DNA from: JAPOXR01 sp965214695
GTDB taxonomy: Bacteria; Pseudomonadota; Alphaproteobacteria; Rhodobacterales; Rhodobacteraceae
Direction of reading: 5' to 3'
Assembly (NCBI GenBank): GCA_965214695.1
Contig: OZ243967.1
Coordinates: 372,001 to 436,000 of the forward strand
Length of the DNA stretch: 64,000 bases
This document shows, piece by piece, positions 46,040 through 54,646 of this stretch. The notes beneath the pieces were generated by a model, which saw only the letters and a program-made list of their open reading frames with translations, made no database searches and was not told the DNA's origin. The position numbers were made by a program, and so were the translations under genes. Every line of letters starts with the position of its first letter. Within the stretch, counting starts at the first letter, position 1.

Positions 46040-46069
46040 GAACCGGGGCCGGTCTGCCGGCCCCGGTTC
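46040..46069 (+). promoter_or_regulatory. Intercistronic hairpin after the ABC binding-protein gene
   Basis: A perfect 13-base-pair stem (GAACCGGGGCCGG with CCGGCCCCGGTTC) closes a TCTG loop, 18 bases after the stop of the binding-protein gene. No T-run follows. It probably stabilises or partly terminates the message before the permease genes, as does the hairpin after dctP. Confidence 0.65.
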
Positions 46070-46193
46070 AGCCATCCAGGGTCATTTCGACCAGGATTTC
46101 ATCGACATTCTGCTTTCTCCCGGCCAGGGCCGCCTGGCTGGATGAGAGGCTTGGCCGTGAATTGCCGCCGGTGACTCTGGAGGAGCGTCGGGC

Positions 46194-47741
46194 GTGACCC
46201 GTCTGCGGTCAGAGGCAGCTCCCGAAATCCCGGAGGAGGGCAGCGCCGATTTGCGGCGCAAGCTCGGCCGTTCGCTCAGATGGCACAAGACCAGGGCCTT
46301 GCTGCTGATATCGCCGCTCCTGGTCTTCGTCATGGTTTCATTCCTGTTTCCGATCGGTGACATGTTGTTCCGTTCTGTCGAGAACGGCATCGTGTCGGAA
46401 TACCTGCCGCGGACCGTCGGCTCGCTTCAATCCTGGGAACATGAAGTCGAGGAGTTGCCGGGTGAGGAGGTGTTCCGGTCATTCTACGTCGATCTGCGAA
46501 TTGCCACTGATCTGCGCCGGCATACCCGGGTCGGGTCACGACTGAATTACGAAGCACCGGGCATCGCATCCCTGTTCCGCAAAGGCGGGCGGGAGGCAAA
46601 AAAGCTGGACCTGTCCGGGTTTGCCGAATTTTTTGCCGAACTTGATCCCGGCTGGCTGGATTCGTCCTGGTTGCAGGAACAATTTGCCGATGACGGGCTC
46701 GGCAGTCTCTTCCCGAACACTGCGCAGGCGCTCAAGATATGGTCCGGACAGAACGCATCCGGTGGTCAGCCCGATGATTATTTCTACGTGTCGCTGGCGG
46801 TTGAATTGCGGCAGGTTGGCGCGGCCGGCCTGCGCACGGATGCCGGGGAGATGTTGCAAAATGCCCATTCCCGTCTGGACGAGCTGGACAGCATCAGCCT
46901 CAAGGACGCGTTCATCGAATTCGACGATCGCTGGACCGATCCGAATGTCTGGCGGGTCATTCGCATCTACTCACCGAAGCTGACCGAGGGGTATTTCCTC
47001 AACGCCGTAGATCTCAAGAAGGGGTTTGAGGGGCCGGAAACCCGGGACGAGACGGAAAGAATCTACATTCGCATCTTCATCCGGACGATGATCATGTCGA
47101 TGACCATCACCGTGGTCTGCATGGTGCTGGGATACCCGATCGCCTTCTACCTGGCGCACCAGCCGCTCAGCCGGGCCAACATCCTGCTCATCCTGGTACT
47201 GCTGCCCTTCTGGACGTCTCTGCTGGTGCGGACCTCGGCCTGGAAGGTTCTGCTGCAACAGGAGGGTGTCATCAACGATACCCTGGTCGCCTTGCGACTG
47301 ATTGGCGACACCGAACGGTTCATCATGATCAACAACCAGTTCGGCACCATCGTCGCCATGTCCCACATCCTGCTCCCCTTCATGATCCTGCCGCTCTATT
47401 CGGTCATGAAGACGATTCCGCCATCCTATGTCCGGGCGGCAAGATCGCTGGGAGCCAATGCCTGGACCGCGTTCCGGCGAATCTACTTTCCGCAGACCAT
47501 GGCCGGAATCGGCGCCGGCTCGGTTCTCGTCTTCATCCTGTCGATCGGCTACTACATCACCCCTGAACTGGTCGGCGGCACCAAGGGCACCTTCATTTCC
47601 AACCGGATCGCCTACCACATCTCCTCGTCGCTCAACTGGGGGTTGGCGGCGGCGCTGGCCACGATCCTGTTCGGCATCGTCCTGGTTCTCTACTGGACCT
47701 ACGACCGCCTGGTCGGCATCGACAATGTGAAGCTGGGATAG
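46194..47741 (+). CDS. ABC transporter permease, PotB-like, with a large periplasmic insert
   Basis: A 515-residue membrane protein. The first helix (ALLLISPLLVFVMVSFLFPIG) lies at about 35-57. It is followed by some 230 hydrophilic residues before the remaining five helices (from TMIMSMTITVVCMVLGYPIAF, about 300). The C-terminal part carries the EAA-type loop YVRAARSLGANAWTAFRRIYFPQT that contacts the ATPase. Typical PotB proteins are 280-420 residues, so the insert is large. The start is a GTG at 46194 preceded by GGAGCG. The second permease gene begins four bases after the stop. Confidence 0.88.
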   Translation: MTRLRSEAAPEIPEEGSADLRRKLGRSLRWHKTRALLLISPLLVFVMVSFLFPIGDMLFRSVENGIVSEYLPRTVGSLQSWEHEVEELPGEEVFRSFYVDLRIATDLRRHTRVGSRLNYEAPGIASLFRKGGREAKKLDLSGFAEFFAELDPGWLDSSWLQEQFADDGLGSLFPNTAQALKIWSGQNASGGQPDDYFYVSLAVELRQVGAAGLRTDAGEMLQNAHSRLDELDSISLKDAFIEFDDRWTDPNVWRVIRIYSPKLTEGYFLNAVDLKKGFEGPETRDETERIYIRIFIRTMIMSMTITVVCMVLGYPIAFYLAHQPLSRANILLILVLLPFWTSLLVRTSAWKVLLQQEGVINDTLVALRLIGDTERFIMINNQFGTIVAMSHILLPFMILPLYSVMKTIPPSYVRAARSLGANAWTAFRRIYFPQTMAGIGAGSVLVFILSIGYYITPELVGGTKGTFISNRIAYHISSSLNWGLAAALATILFGIVLVLYWTYDRLVGIDNVKLG

Positions 47742-47745
47742 TCGC

Positions 47746-48600
47746 ATGGAGCGCTTTCCGCCATATGCGACTTTGGCCGACAAGGCCTGGTATTACCTGT
47801 TCCGGGCAATCTGCGTGGTCGTCTTCATATTCCTGATCTTTCCGATCATGGTCATATTGCCGCTCAGCTTCAACGCCGGCGACTATTTCACCTTCTCCCC
47901 GGAAATGCTGCGCCTTGATCCGGCCGGCTACTCCCTGCGACATTACCGTGATTTCTTCACCAACCCCGATTGGCAGGTGGCGCTGTTCAATTCGTTCCGT
48001 ATTGCACCGGTCGCCACCTTGCTGGCGGTTGGTTTCGGAACGCTTGCCGCCATCGGGCTCAGCCAGAGCCATGTTCCCTACCGACACGCCATCATGGCCG
48101 TGCTCATCTCGCCGATGATCGTTCCGCTGATCATTTCGGCGGCCGGCATGTATTTCTTCTATTCGCGAATCGGATTGCAGGGCACCTATATCGGCGTGGT
48201 CCTCGCCCATGCCGCCCTCGGCATCCCGTTTGTCATCATCACAGTGACCGCCACCCTGACCGGATTTGACCGGAGCCTCACCCGGGCTTCGGCCAGTCTC
48301 GGGGCCGGACCAATCCGCACCTTCTTCAAGGTGCAAATGCCGCTGATTCTGCCTGGCGTGGTATCCGGCGCATTGTTTGCCTTCATCACCTCCTTCGACG
48401 AGGTGGTCGTGGTGCTGTTTGTCGGCTCTGCCCAGTTGAAGACCCTGCCCTGGGAGATGTTCAACGGGTTGCGGGAGCAGATCAGCCCGACCATCCTGGC
48501 CGTGGCTACCATCCTGGTGGCGATATCGATCCTGCTGTTGGCCACGGTGGAACTTCTGCGCCGCCGGTCGGAGAGGTTGCGGGGAATGAGCCCCGCCTAA
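47746..48600 (+). CDS. ABC transporter permease, PotC-like
   Basis: A 284-residue permease with six predicted helices. PIMVILPLSFNAGDYFTFSPEML is typical of the PotC branch, where the mature loop continues LRHYRDFFTNPDW. The EAA loop reads LTRASASLGAGPIRTFFKVQMPLI. It pairs with the preceding PotB-like subunit. The stop overlaps the 3' end of the convergent AEC transporter gene by four bases. Confidence 0.92.
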   Translation: MERFPPYATLADKAWYYLFRAICVVVFIFLIFPIMVILPLSFNAGDYFTFSPEMLRLDPAGYSLRHYRDFFTNPDWQVALFNSFRIAPVATLLAVGFGTLAAIGLSQSHVPYRHAIMAVLISPMIVPLIISAAGMYFFYSRIGLQGTYIGVVLAHAALGIPFVIITVTATLTGFDRSLTRASASLGAGPIRTFFKVQMPLILPGVVSGALFAFITSFDEVVVVLFVGSAQLKTLPWEMFNGLREQISPTILAVATILVAISILLLATVELLRRRSERLRGMSPA

Positions 48601-49529
48601 CCGGCAATCACGATCCAGAACGACGCCGTTGCCACGGACAGGATGGTGCCGATCAGCACCGAACTGGCTGCAACCCGCATGGCACGGCCATACATGCTGG
48701 CAAAGATGTAGGCGTTGATTCCGGGTGCCATTGCCGCGGTGATGACGCTGCTGCGGATCATTGACTGGTCAAGTCCGGAGACTGGTCCGACGATGAACCA
48801 GGCAATCGCCGGATGGACAACCAGCGCCAGGAGACAGATCCAGGCTATGATCTTGACATCGCCCTCGGGGCGATAGCGAACGAGGATACCGCCAAGCCCG
48901 AACAGGGCAGCAGGCAGCGCCGTCGCCTTGACCATGTCCAGGGCATCGCCGATCAACACCGGAACCGGGATGGCAAGGATATTGACGACAAAGCCGGCGG
49001 CAATGCCGACCATGATGGCATTGCTGAACATGCCTGCAAGAACGGCACGGGCGAGGCCGGCAAAATCCCGTCCTGAACTGCGGGCCACCTCCATGCTGGT
49101 GACTCCGATCAGGTAGCAGAACGGTGCGTGGAAGGCGACCAGCAGGTAGGTGTTGTCGAGCACATCGCCGCCATAGGCCCGGCCGACGATGGCCAGGCCG
49201 ACCAGCACCGTATTGCCGAATAGGGCGGTAAAGCCGATGGCAATTGAGTCCTCCAACTCCCGGCCAAAGAGGTGGCGGGCACCCAGAAATCCCAGCAGGA
49301 AGGCAACCACCGACCCGGAGTAGAATGACAGCATGAATGCCGGGTTGAACCGTGCGGCGAAGTCGATGTCGGAAATGGCCCGAAACAGCAGGCAGGGGAT
49401 GGCAACGCCCTGGGCGAATTTCATCAGGCCATGGATATGCGCATCCTCGAGAAATCCCGCCCGCACCGACAGGTAGCCGGCGGCAATCACCAGGAATACC
49501 GGGATGGTAACTTCGAGAAGGACTTGCAA
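48597..49529 (-). CDS. AEC (auxin efflux carrier) family transporter
   Basis: A 310-residue membrane protein with about ten hydrophobic segments. It opens QVLLEVTIPVFLVIAAGYLSVRAGFL and contains FAQGVAIPCLLFRAISDID and MAPGINAYIFASMYGRA, matching the Mem_trans family. Bacterial members have been linked to export or uptake of dicarboxylates and amino acids; the substrate here is unknown. The gene ends 3' to 3' with the ABC permease gene, overlapping by four bases. Confidence 0.9.
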   Translation of the reverse strand: MQVLLEVTIPVFLVIAAGYLSVRAGFLEDAHIHGLMKFAQGVAIPCLLFRAISDIDFAARFNPAFMLSFYSGSVVAFLLGFLGARHLFGRELEDSIAIGFTALFGNTVLVGLAIVGRAYGGDVLDNTYLLVAFHAPFCYLIGVTSMEVARSSGRDFAGLARAVLAGMFSNAIMVGIAAGFVVNILAIPVPVLIGDALDMVKATALPAALFGLGGILVRYRPEGDVKIIAWICLLALVVHPAIAWFIVGPVSGLDQSMIRSSVITAAMAPGINAYIFASMYGRAMRVAASSVLIGTILSVATASFWIVIAG

Positions 49530-49552
49530 AAGGGGCGGCCCGATCCCGGCGA

Positions 49553-50374
49553 TCAGGCCGGCGCCGGAACGGCGGGCGGAAGACGGTAGCTGATAGTCAT
49601 GCCGTCATGGGCCGGCTCGACATTGACCGGAGCCTCGGCGCGCAGGGTATCGTAGTCCAGATCCGTGTGCATGTTGGTCAGGATTGCCCGTTTTGGGGCT
49701 GCCTTCTCGATCCAGGCCAGCGACTGTTCCAAATGCACATGCGACGGATGTGGCATGCGGCGCAGCGCATCCAGGATCCAGCAATCCAGATCCTTGAGCA
49801 GCGACCAGGATACCGGGCCGATATCTGATACGTCGGGCAGATAGGCAAGGCCGCCAATCCTGAATCCCCTGGCCTCGACCGAGCCGTGAGTCACCGAAAA
49901 CGGATTGAGTGTGATGTCACCGCCGGCGCCTCGTATGACCACCGGACCATCCATGTCATGCATGTCCAGGATGGGCGGATAGGAACTGCCCTCGATCTGC
50001 ACGAATGCATAGCGGAACCGGGCCATCAACTCGTTCCTTGTCGCCCGGTCGGCCCAAATCGGGATGCGCAGCTTGCGGTTCAGGAAGACAACCCGCAAAT
50101 CGTCAAGACCGTTGACATGGTCGGCATGCCAGTGGGTGTAGACAACGCCATCGATGTCACCGATGCCAGTGGCAAGCAGTTGCTGCCGAAGGTCTGGCGA
50201 GGTGTCGATCAGCGCCGTGGTGACAGCGCCGCCGTCAATCAACTGCACCAGGAGCGAGCACCGTGTTCGGCGGTTTCGCCAATTTTCCGGATCGCACTTG
50301 CCCCAGTCGCCGCCGATGCGGGGAACGCCGCCCGATGAACCGCATCCCAGTATGGTGAACCGCAATTCCCGCAT
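49553..50374 (-). CDS. MBL-fold metallohydrolase (PhnP-like)
   Basis: A 273-residue metallo-beta-lactamase-fold enzyme. ILGCGSSGGVPRIGGDWGKCDP opens the protein, THWHADHVNGLDDLR gives the HxHxDH metal motif, and SVTHGSVEARGFRIG and DALRRMPHPSHVHLEQSL give later ligands. This branch includes PhnP cyclic phosphodiesterase. It is the last gene of the dacC-tmk-holB-tatD-MBL run, three bases after tatD, an order widespread in alphaproteobacteria. The physiological substrate is not known. Confidence 0.9.
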   Translation of the reverse strand: MRELRFTILGCGSSGGVPRIGGDWGKCDPENWRNRRTRCSLLVQLIDGGAVTTALIDTSPDLRQQLLATGIGDIDGVVYTHWHADHVNGLDDLRVVFLNRKLRIPIWADRATRNELMARFRYAFVQIEGSSYPPILDMHDMDGPVVIRGAGGDITLNPFSVTHGSVEARGFRIGGLAYLPDVSDIGPVSWSLLKDLDCWILDALRRMPHPSHVHLEQSLAWIEKAAPKRAILTNMHTDLDYDTLRAEAPVNVEPAHDGMTISYRLPPAVPAPA

Positions 50375-50377
50375 GTT

Positions 50378-51229
50378 TCAGGCGCTCCGGTCGTCGGCCA
50401 AGGTCGTGCCGATGGCCTTGTTCCCGCCGACAGTCACGGTCTTGCCGAAAAGCCGGTTGAAATTGTCCGTGGTCACGGCGGCGAACTCGGCTGGCGAGAC
50501 ACCCTTCAGCCTAGCCCCCTCGGCCATGACGCTGCTGACCATGAAGGGCTCGTTTCTCTTGCCCCGCCAGGGGACTGGCGCCAGGTAGGGGGCGTCGGTT
50601 TCGATCAGGATCCGGTCGAGCGGTACATCGGCAAAGATGCGCCGCAACTCTTCGGCGTTACGGAAGGTGATGATGCCGGACATGGAAAGAAAGAACCCCA
50701 TCTCCAGCGCCGTCTCCGCCAGCCTCCGACCGGATGAATAGCAATGCATGACGCATGAGTAGGGCCGATCTCGATATTCACCGGACAGGATGTCGGCCAT
50801 GTCATCATCGGCATCCCTCGAATGGATGATGAGCGGAAGGCCGGTCTGGCGGGCCGCCTCGACATGGATGGCAAGGCTTGCCTTCTGGCGATCGGCGATC
50901 TCGGAGGTGTAGTGGTAATCCAGACCGGTCTCGCCGATCGCCACCATCTTGGGGTGCCCGGCAATCTGGACGAGTTCCTCCACGGTCACCGCGATTTCCG
51001 ACGCAACGTAATGCGGGTGAACGCCAGCGGCAAAGAATACCTGCGGAAACCGCTCGGCGATGGCAACCGACCGTTCAAGCAACCGCGGCCTGGTGCAAAT
51101 GGTCAGCATTTGGCCGACCCCGTGCTCGCCCGCCCGCTGGATAACCTGTTGGAGATCTTCCTCGAATTGTGGAAAATCAAGGTGGCAGTGACTGTCGACG
51201 ATTGCAGGCTGATGCATGGCAGGACTCAT
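50378..51229 (-). CDS. TatD-family metal-dependent hydrolase
   Basis: A 283-residue amidohydrolase-fold protein. IVDSHCHLDFPQFEEDL contains the HxH metal motif, MVAIGETGLDYHYTSEI the bridging Glu, LPLIIHSRDAD a further His, and ILIETDAPYLAPVPWRGKRNEP the final Asp. Members are 3'-5' exonucleases or D-aminoacyl-tRNA-type deacylase relatives. The ATG at 51229 overlaps the holB stop as ATGA; a second ATG at 51217 is possible. metG, which sits between holB and tatD in some relatives, is absent. Confidence 0.92.
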   Translation of the reverse strand: MSPAMHQPAIVDSHCHLDFPQFEEDLQQVIQRAGEHGVGQMLTICTRPRLLERSVAIAERFPQVFFAAGVHPHYVASEIAVTVEELVQIAGHPKMVAIGETGLDYHYTSEIADRQKASLAIHVEAARQTGLPLIIHSRDADDDMADILSGEYRDRPYSCVMHCYSSGRRLAETALEMGFFLSMSGIITFRNAEELRRIFADVPLDRILIETDAPYLAPVPWRGKRNEPFMVSSVMAEGARLKGVSPAEFAAVTTDNFNRLFGKTVTVGGNKAIGTTLADDRSA

Positions 51230-52425
51230 CTGGCCAATTTGCCGGCTAGGCAATCGATTTCCAGGAGCAGATCGAACATCAGCGCCGCCGCATCAATATT
51301 GGCCCCGAGAGATTTTCGCAACCGTGGCAGCGTCCTTGCATGCAGTTCCGACCAGGATGTTGCAGCGTCGGATGACGAAGCATGGGTCCGGAACATCAAT
51401 TCCTCCCGCTCGCTTGACGGGGTCACCAGCGCCGTTTCGGGGACGGCACGCCGGGCCAGTCTCGACACGCATAGCAGAAGCAACTCCAAATCAAGCTCGG
51501 CCTCGGCCCGGTTGCCATCTCCCTTTCCCCGCTCGGTCAGTTCGTGCACCCGGCTGCGACTGAGCCCGGGCGCGCCAAGCATGAGTTCGACCATGCTGTC
51601 ATAGCGGGCAATACCGCCACGCTTGCGAAGCCTGAGCACATCCCCGGGCGATCCCTCCGATAGGCGGACAAGCGGACAGATTTCCCGGTCATCGTCAATG
51701 CCGAACTCTCGCAGCACTCTTTCGACATCGGCCGATTCAAGCGGATTGCAATTCAGGCGGCGGCAGCGGCTGCGGATGGTCGGCAGCAGGCGGGCAGGGC
51801 GGTGACAGACCAGGAAGAACACCGCGTGCGGTTGGGGCTCTTCCAGCAGCTTTAGCAGGACATTGGCGCTGTTGACATTCAACTCGTCGGCCGAATCGAT
51901 GACCGCCACCAGCGGCTTCCCGTCGGCGGCGGTCAGACCCGACAACCCCTTCAATCGCCTGATCTCATCCACGGCGATGATTCCGGCATCGGTGTCCTGT
52001 CCCTCATTGGTGCTTGAACGCTTCCCCCTCCTGATGCCCATGCCGGCATGCGGACCAATTCCCTCCCTGGCAGCATCCTCCTTCCTGGAATCCGGCATAT
52101 GGCCAATGCCCAAAACGGTCAGTTCGGACTGGTTCACGATCCTCTGCACCGCCGGGTGGTCATCGGGCGTATCAAGGGATGTCGGCACTGGTCCATCCTG
52201 CCCATGTTCATGGCGCAGAAACATGAATTTGACCGCCCGCCAAGCCAGTGTCGCCTTGCCGATTCCCCGGGCGCCGCAGATCAGCCATGCATGGGGAAGC
52301 CGGTTGCCGCAAATCGCCGACGCCATCTCCTGCTCGGCCTCGGCATGGCCGAACAACCTTGTGTTCTTCAGCGGATGCGGAGGAAACGCCGCATCGCTGC
52401 CAGGCATCCGGGGCGTCTCATCCAT
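51226..52425 (-). CDS. holB: DNA polymerase III delta' subunit
   Basis: A 399-residue clamp-loader subunit. LFGHAEAEQEMASAI opens the AAA+ domain, LICGARGIGKATLAWRAVKFM is the P-loop, IDSADELNVNSANVLLKLLEEPQ contains Walker B, and LPTIRSRCRRLN the sensor 1/SRC motif. An insert of about 50 residues between P-loop and Walker B (HMPDSRKEDAARE region) is common in alphaproteobacterial HolB. The ATG at 52425 overlaps the tmk 3' end by eight bases. It loads the beta clamp with DnaX and HolA. Confidence 0.92.
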   Translation of the reverse strand: MDETPRMPGSDAAFPPHPLKNTRLFGHAEAEQEMASAICGNRLPHAWLICGARGIGKATLAWRAVKFMFLRHEHGQDGPVPTSLDTPDDHPAVQRIVNQSELTVLGIGHMPDSRKEDAAREGIGPHAGMGIRRGKRSSTNEGQDTDAGIIAVDEIRRLKGLSGLTAADGKPLVAVIDSADELNVNSANVLLKLLEEPQPHAVFFLVCHRPARLLPTIRSRCRRLNCNPLESADVERVLREFGIDDDREICPLVRLSEGSPGDVLRLRKRGGIARYDSMVELMLGAPGLSRSRVHELTERGKGDGNRAEAELDLELLLLCVSRLARRAVPETALVTPSSEREELMFRTHASSSDAATSWSELHARTLPRLRKSLGANIDAAALMFDLLLEIDCLAGKLAR

Positions 52426-53044
52426 CGACCATGCCGACGGTTCTGGCCAGGATCTCATCGGCAATCGCGTCCCTGGGCCTAGCGCCATCCACGAGCACGC
52501 AGCGCCCGGGATATTCCTGGCACAGCTTGCAAAATTCCTCCCGCAGCAAGCCAACCTGTTCGCCAAGATTCTCGAACCGCGGATCATGTCCCGAGCGCGA
52601 TCGTATTCGGCTGATTGCATCCTCCACCGGAAGATCAAGAATGAAAGTCAGATCCGGCTCCCTGTTGATGACCAGGCCGTGAAGCTGGTCGATCAGCCGC
52701 CGGCGCTCGGGGTTATTCAGCCCCTGGTAGACACGCGTCGAGTCGGCATAACGATCACAGATCACCAGCCTGCCTGCATCAAGCGCTGGTTGGATCAGCG
52801 TATCAAGGTGATTTCGCCGTGCGGCGAGAAACAGCAGCAATTCCGTGTCGACCGAATACGTCCCGGTCGAATTCCCGACCAGTAGGTTGCGGATGGCGCC
52901 GCCACCCGAACCGCCACCTGGCTCTCGTGTGGCAATGGCGTCATGGCCGGCAGCGACAAGGCGTTGGGCCAGCGTCTCGGCCTGAACTGACTTGCCAGCC
53001 CCGTCAATCCCTTCGATCGTGACAAGGCGGCCTGCGCCCTGCAT
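52418..53044 (-). CDS. tmk: Thymidylate kinase
   Basis: A 208-residue kinase (E. coli 213). VTIEGIDGAGKSVQAETLA is the P-loop, ATREPGGG the dTMP-binding segment, and VICDRYADSTRVYQG the DR(Y/H) motif. It phosphorylates dTMP to dTDP. The ATG overlaps the dacC stop (TGATG), and the 3' end overlaps holB, so expression is coupled through dacC-tmk-holB-tatD. Confidence 0.95.
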   Translation of the reverse strand: MQGAGRLVTIEGIDGAGKSVQAETLAQRLVAAGHDAIATREPGGGSGGGAIRNLLVGNSTGTYSVDTELLLFLAARRNHLDTLIQPALDAGRLVICDRYADSTRVYQGLNNPERRRLIDQLHGLVINREPDLTFILDLPVEDAISRIRSRSGHDPRFENLGEQVGLLREEFCKLCQEYPGRCVLVDGARPRDAIADEILARTVGMVDG

Positions 53045-54216
53045 CAACTGCCCAACAACCGATCGGTGACGAACCTGGTGAACATTCTCCGGGCAGCCAG
53101 GGTCAGCCGGCCCAGAATTCCCGACCTGTCAATTGATTGTGCGGCGACCAGCGGAAACATGGTCTCCCCGGAAAGCCCGGGGACCGTGACCCGAAGTTCG
53201 CCAACAACCTGGCCTTCGGCGATGGGAGCCTGAAATGGCTGCTGGAATACCGCTTCTGCCTCGATGTCGTCGGCCGATGTGCTTCGAACCAGGACTGCCA
53301 CATCCTCTCCGACCGTGACGGGAAGTTGGGTCTCGTCGCCCATCCACAGCGGAACCTGCACGACGGTCTCGCCCTGGCTGAACAGTACTTTCCGGGCAAA
53401 ATGGATGAAATACCAATTGACGATCTGCTCGGCCTCCGCGGTCCGGGCGGATCGGCTGTCAAGGCCGCTGATGACAAAGATAACCCGCCGCCCATCCCTG
53501 ATCGCCGAGCCGACCAGGCCGTACCCGGCATTCCTGGTGTAGCCGGTCTTGAGGCCGTCAGCGCCGATCCCCAGTGACAGGAGCGGGTTCCGGTTGAAGC
53601 GATTGTCCGGAACTCTCTCGTCGAAGCCGTACTCGGTTTCGGAAAAGTAGCGGTAGTAGTCCGGAAAATCCCGGATCAACCTGCTGGCAAGGATGGCAAG
53701 ATCCCTGGCGCTCATGCGCTGGGTCGGGTCAGGCCAGCCATTCGAATTTGCAAAATACGAATTGGTCAATCCGAGTTCGACTGCTCTCGCATTCATGAGC
53801 CGGGCAAACCCTCCTTCGGTTCCATCTGGCGAAAGCGCCTCGGCAAGCACTGCACTGGCATCATTGCCAGACAGAACGATCACGCCCCTGATCAGGTCAA
53901 GGACGCTGATCCGCTCACCGCGCCTGAGAAACATCGACGAGCCCTTGTAGCTGACCGCATGCTGTGAGACCGGCAACTTGAAATCGAGGGTCAGCCTGCC
54001 TTCGGCCAGCGCTTCGAACACCATGTTCATCGTCATCAGTTTCGACATCGAGGCTGGCGGAAGCGGCAGGTCGGGATTTTTCTCTGCCAGAACGGCACCG
54101 CTCGCATGATCGATGATGATCATCGACTGCCCGCTGGTCTGGAATGATGTTGCAGGAAGACTGGCCAGCAATGATGACGCGGCAGCAATCAGTATGACCA
54201 AGAAAGTTCTGAGCAT
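53044..54216 (-). CDS. dacC: D-alanyl-D-alanine carboxypeptidase (PBP5/6 type)
   Basis: A 390-residue penicillin-binding protein. A signal peptide covers residues 1-25. PASMSKLMT (Ser56, Lys59) is SxxK, VLSGNDAS (Ser116) is SxN, and DGLKTGYT (Lys223) is KTG. A C-terminal beta-rich PBP5_C domain and an amphipathic end (LAARRMFTRFVTDRLLGS) anchor it to the inner membrane. It trims the terminal D-Ala from peptidoglycan pentapeptides. It heads the tmk-holB-tatD-MBL operon. Confidence 0.94.
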   Translation of the reverse strand: MLRTFLVILIAAASSLLASLPATSFQTSGQSMIIIDHASGAVLAEKNPDLPLPPASMSKLMTMNMVFEALAEGRLTLDFKLPVSQHAVSYKGSSMFLRRGERISVLDLIRGVIVLSGNDASAVLAEALSPDGTEGGFARLMNARAVELGLTNSYFANSNGWPDPTQRMSARDLAILASRLIRDFPDYYRYFSETEYGFDERVPDNRFNRNPLLSLGIGADGLKTGYTRNAGYGLVGSAIRDGRRVIFVISGLDSRSARTAEAEQIVNWYFIHFARKVLFSQGETVVQVPLWMGDETQLPVTVGEDVAVLVRSTSADDIEAEAVFQQPFQAPIAEGQVVGELRVTVPGLSGETMFPLVAAQSIDRSGILGRLTLAARRMFTRFVTDRLLGS

Positions 54217-54646
54217 GACAGAGCCGTTACCTGACCCGACTCTGCCAGAATTTCAGCCACAGGAAAAGGCAGTAAACATCATTTTGACAGGCAGTGTCGG
54301 CAAATTGTCAGCAGGGGTGGCGTTCTTCACCTCGAATACCGCAATCCATGACCAAAGAGAGCAAACCGGCCCGGGTCCGCGATCGGGATGCCCGTTGGCC
54401 AGAGCTACTGTCATGTCCTTCCTGCCAGGCCGGCAATCGCCGACTTGACGTTCATTCGGCGAGTGACCGGCACCGTTGAGCGACCCCCAAACCGGATCGG
54501 ACACGAAATGTCTGCTCCATGGTGTCAGCGCAATCGGCCCAATAACAAATAACGGAAACTCTGGCTGTATAATATCAATGGTAACAGAGAAATGTTGAAA
54601 TGCAGCTTATACTGCAATAGTTTTAGCATAATGACAGGAGAGCAAA
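54217..54646 (+). promoter_or_regulatory. 430-base divergent spacer with promoter of the rloAB pair
   Basis: The right half is AT-rich compared with its surroundings. A perfect -10 hexamer TATAAT lies at 54568-54573 without a good -35. A second promoter candidate has TTGAAA at 54595 and TAGTTT at 54618. The 16-base inverted repeat TGCAG-CTTATA-CTGCA at 54601-54616 sits between them and the AGGAG site before the rloA ATG. It could be an operator or an mRNA hairpin. Confidence 0.45.
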
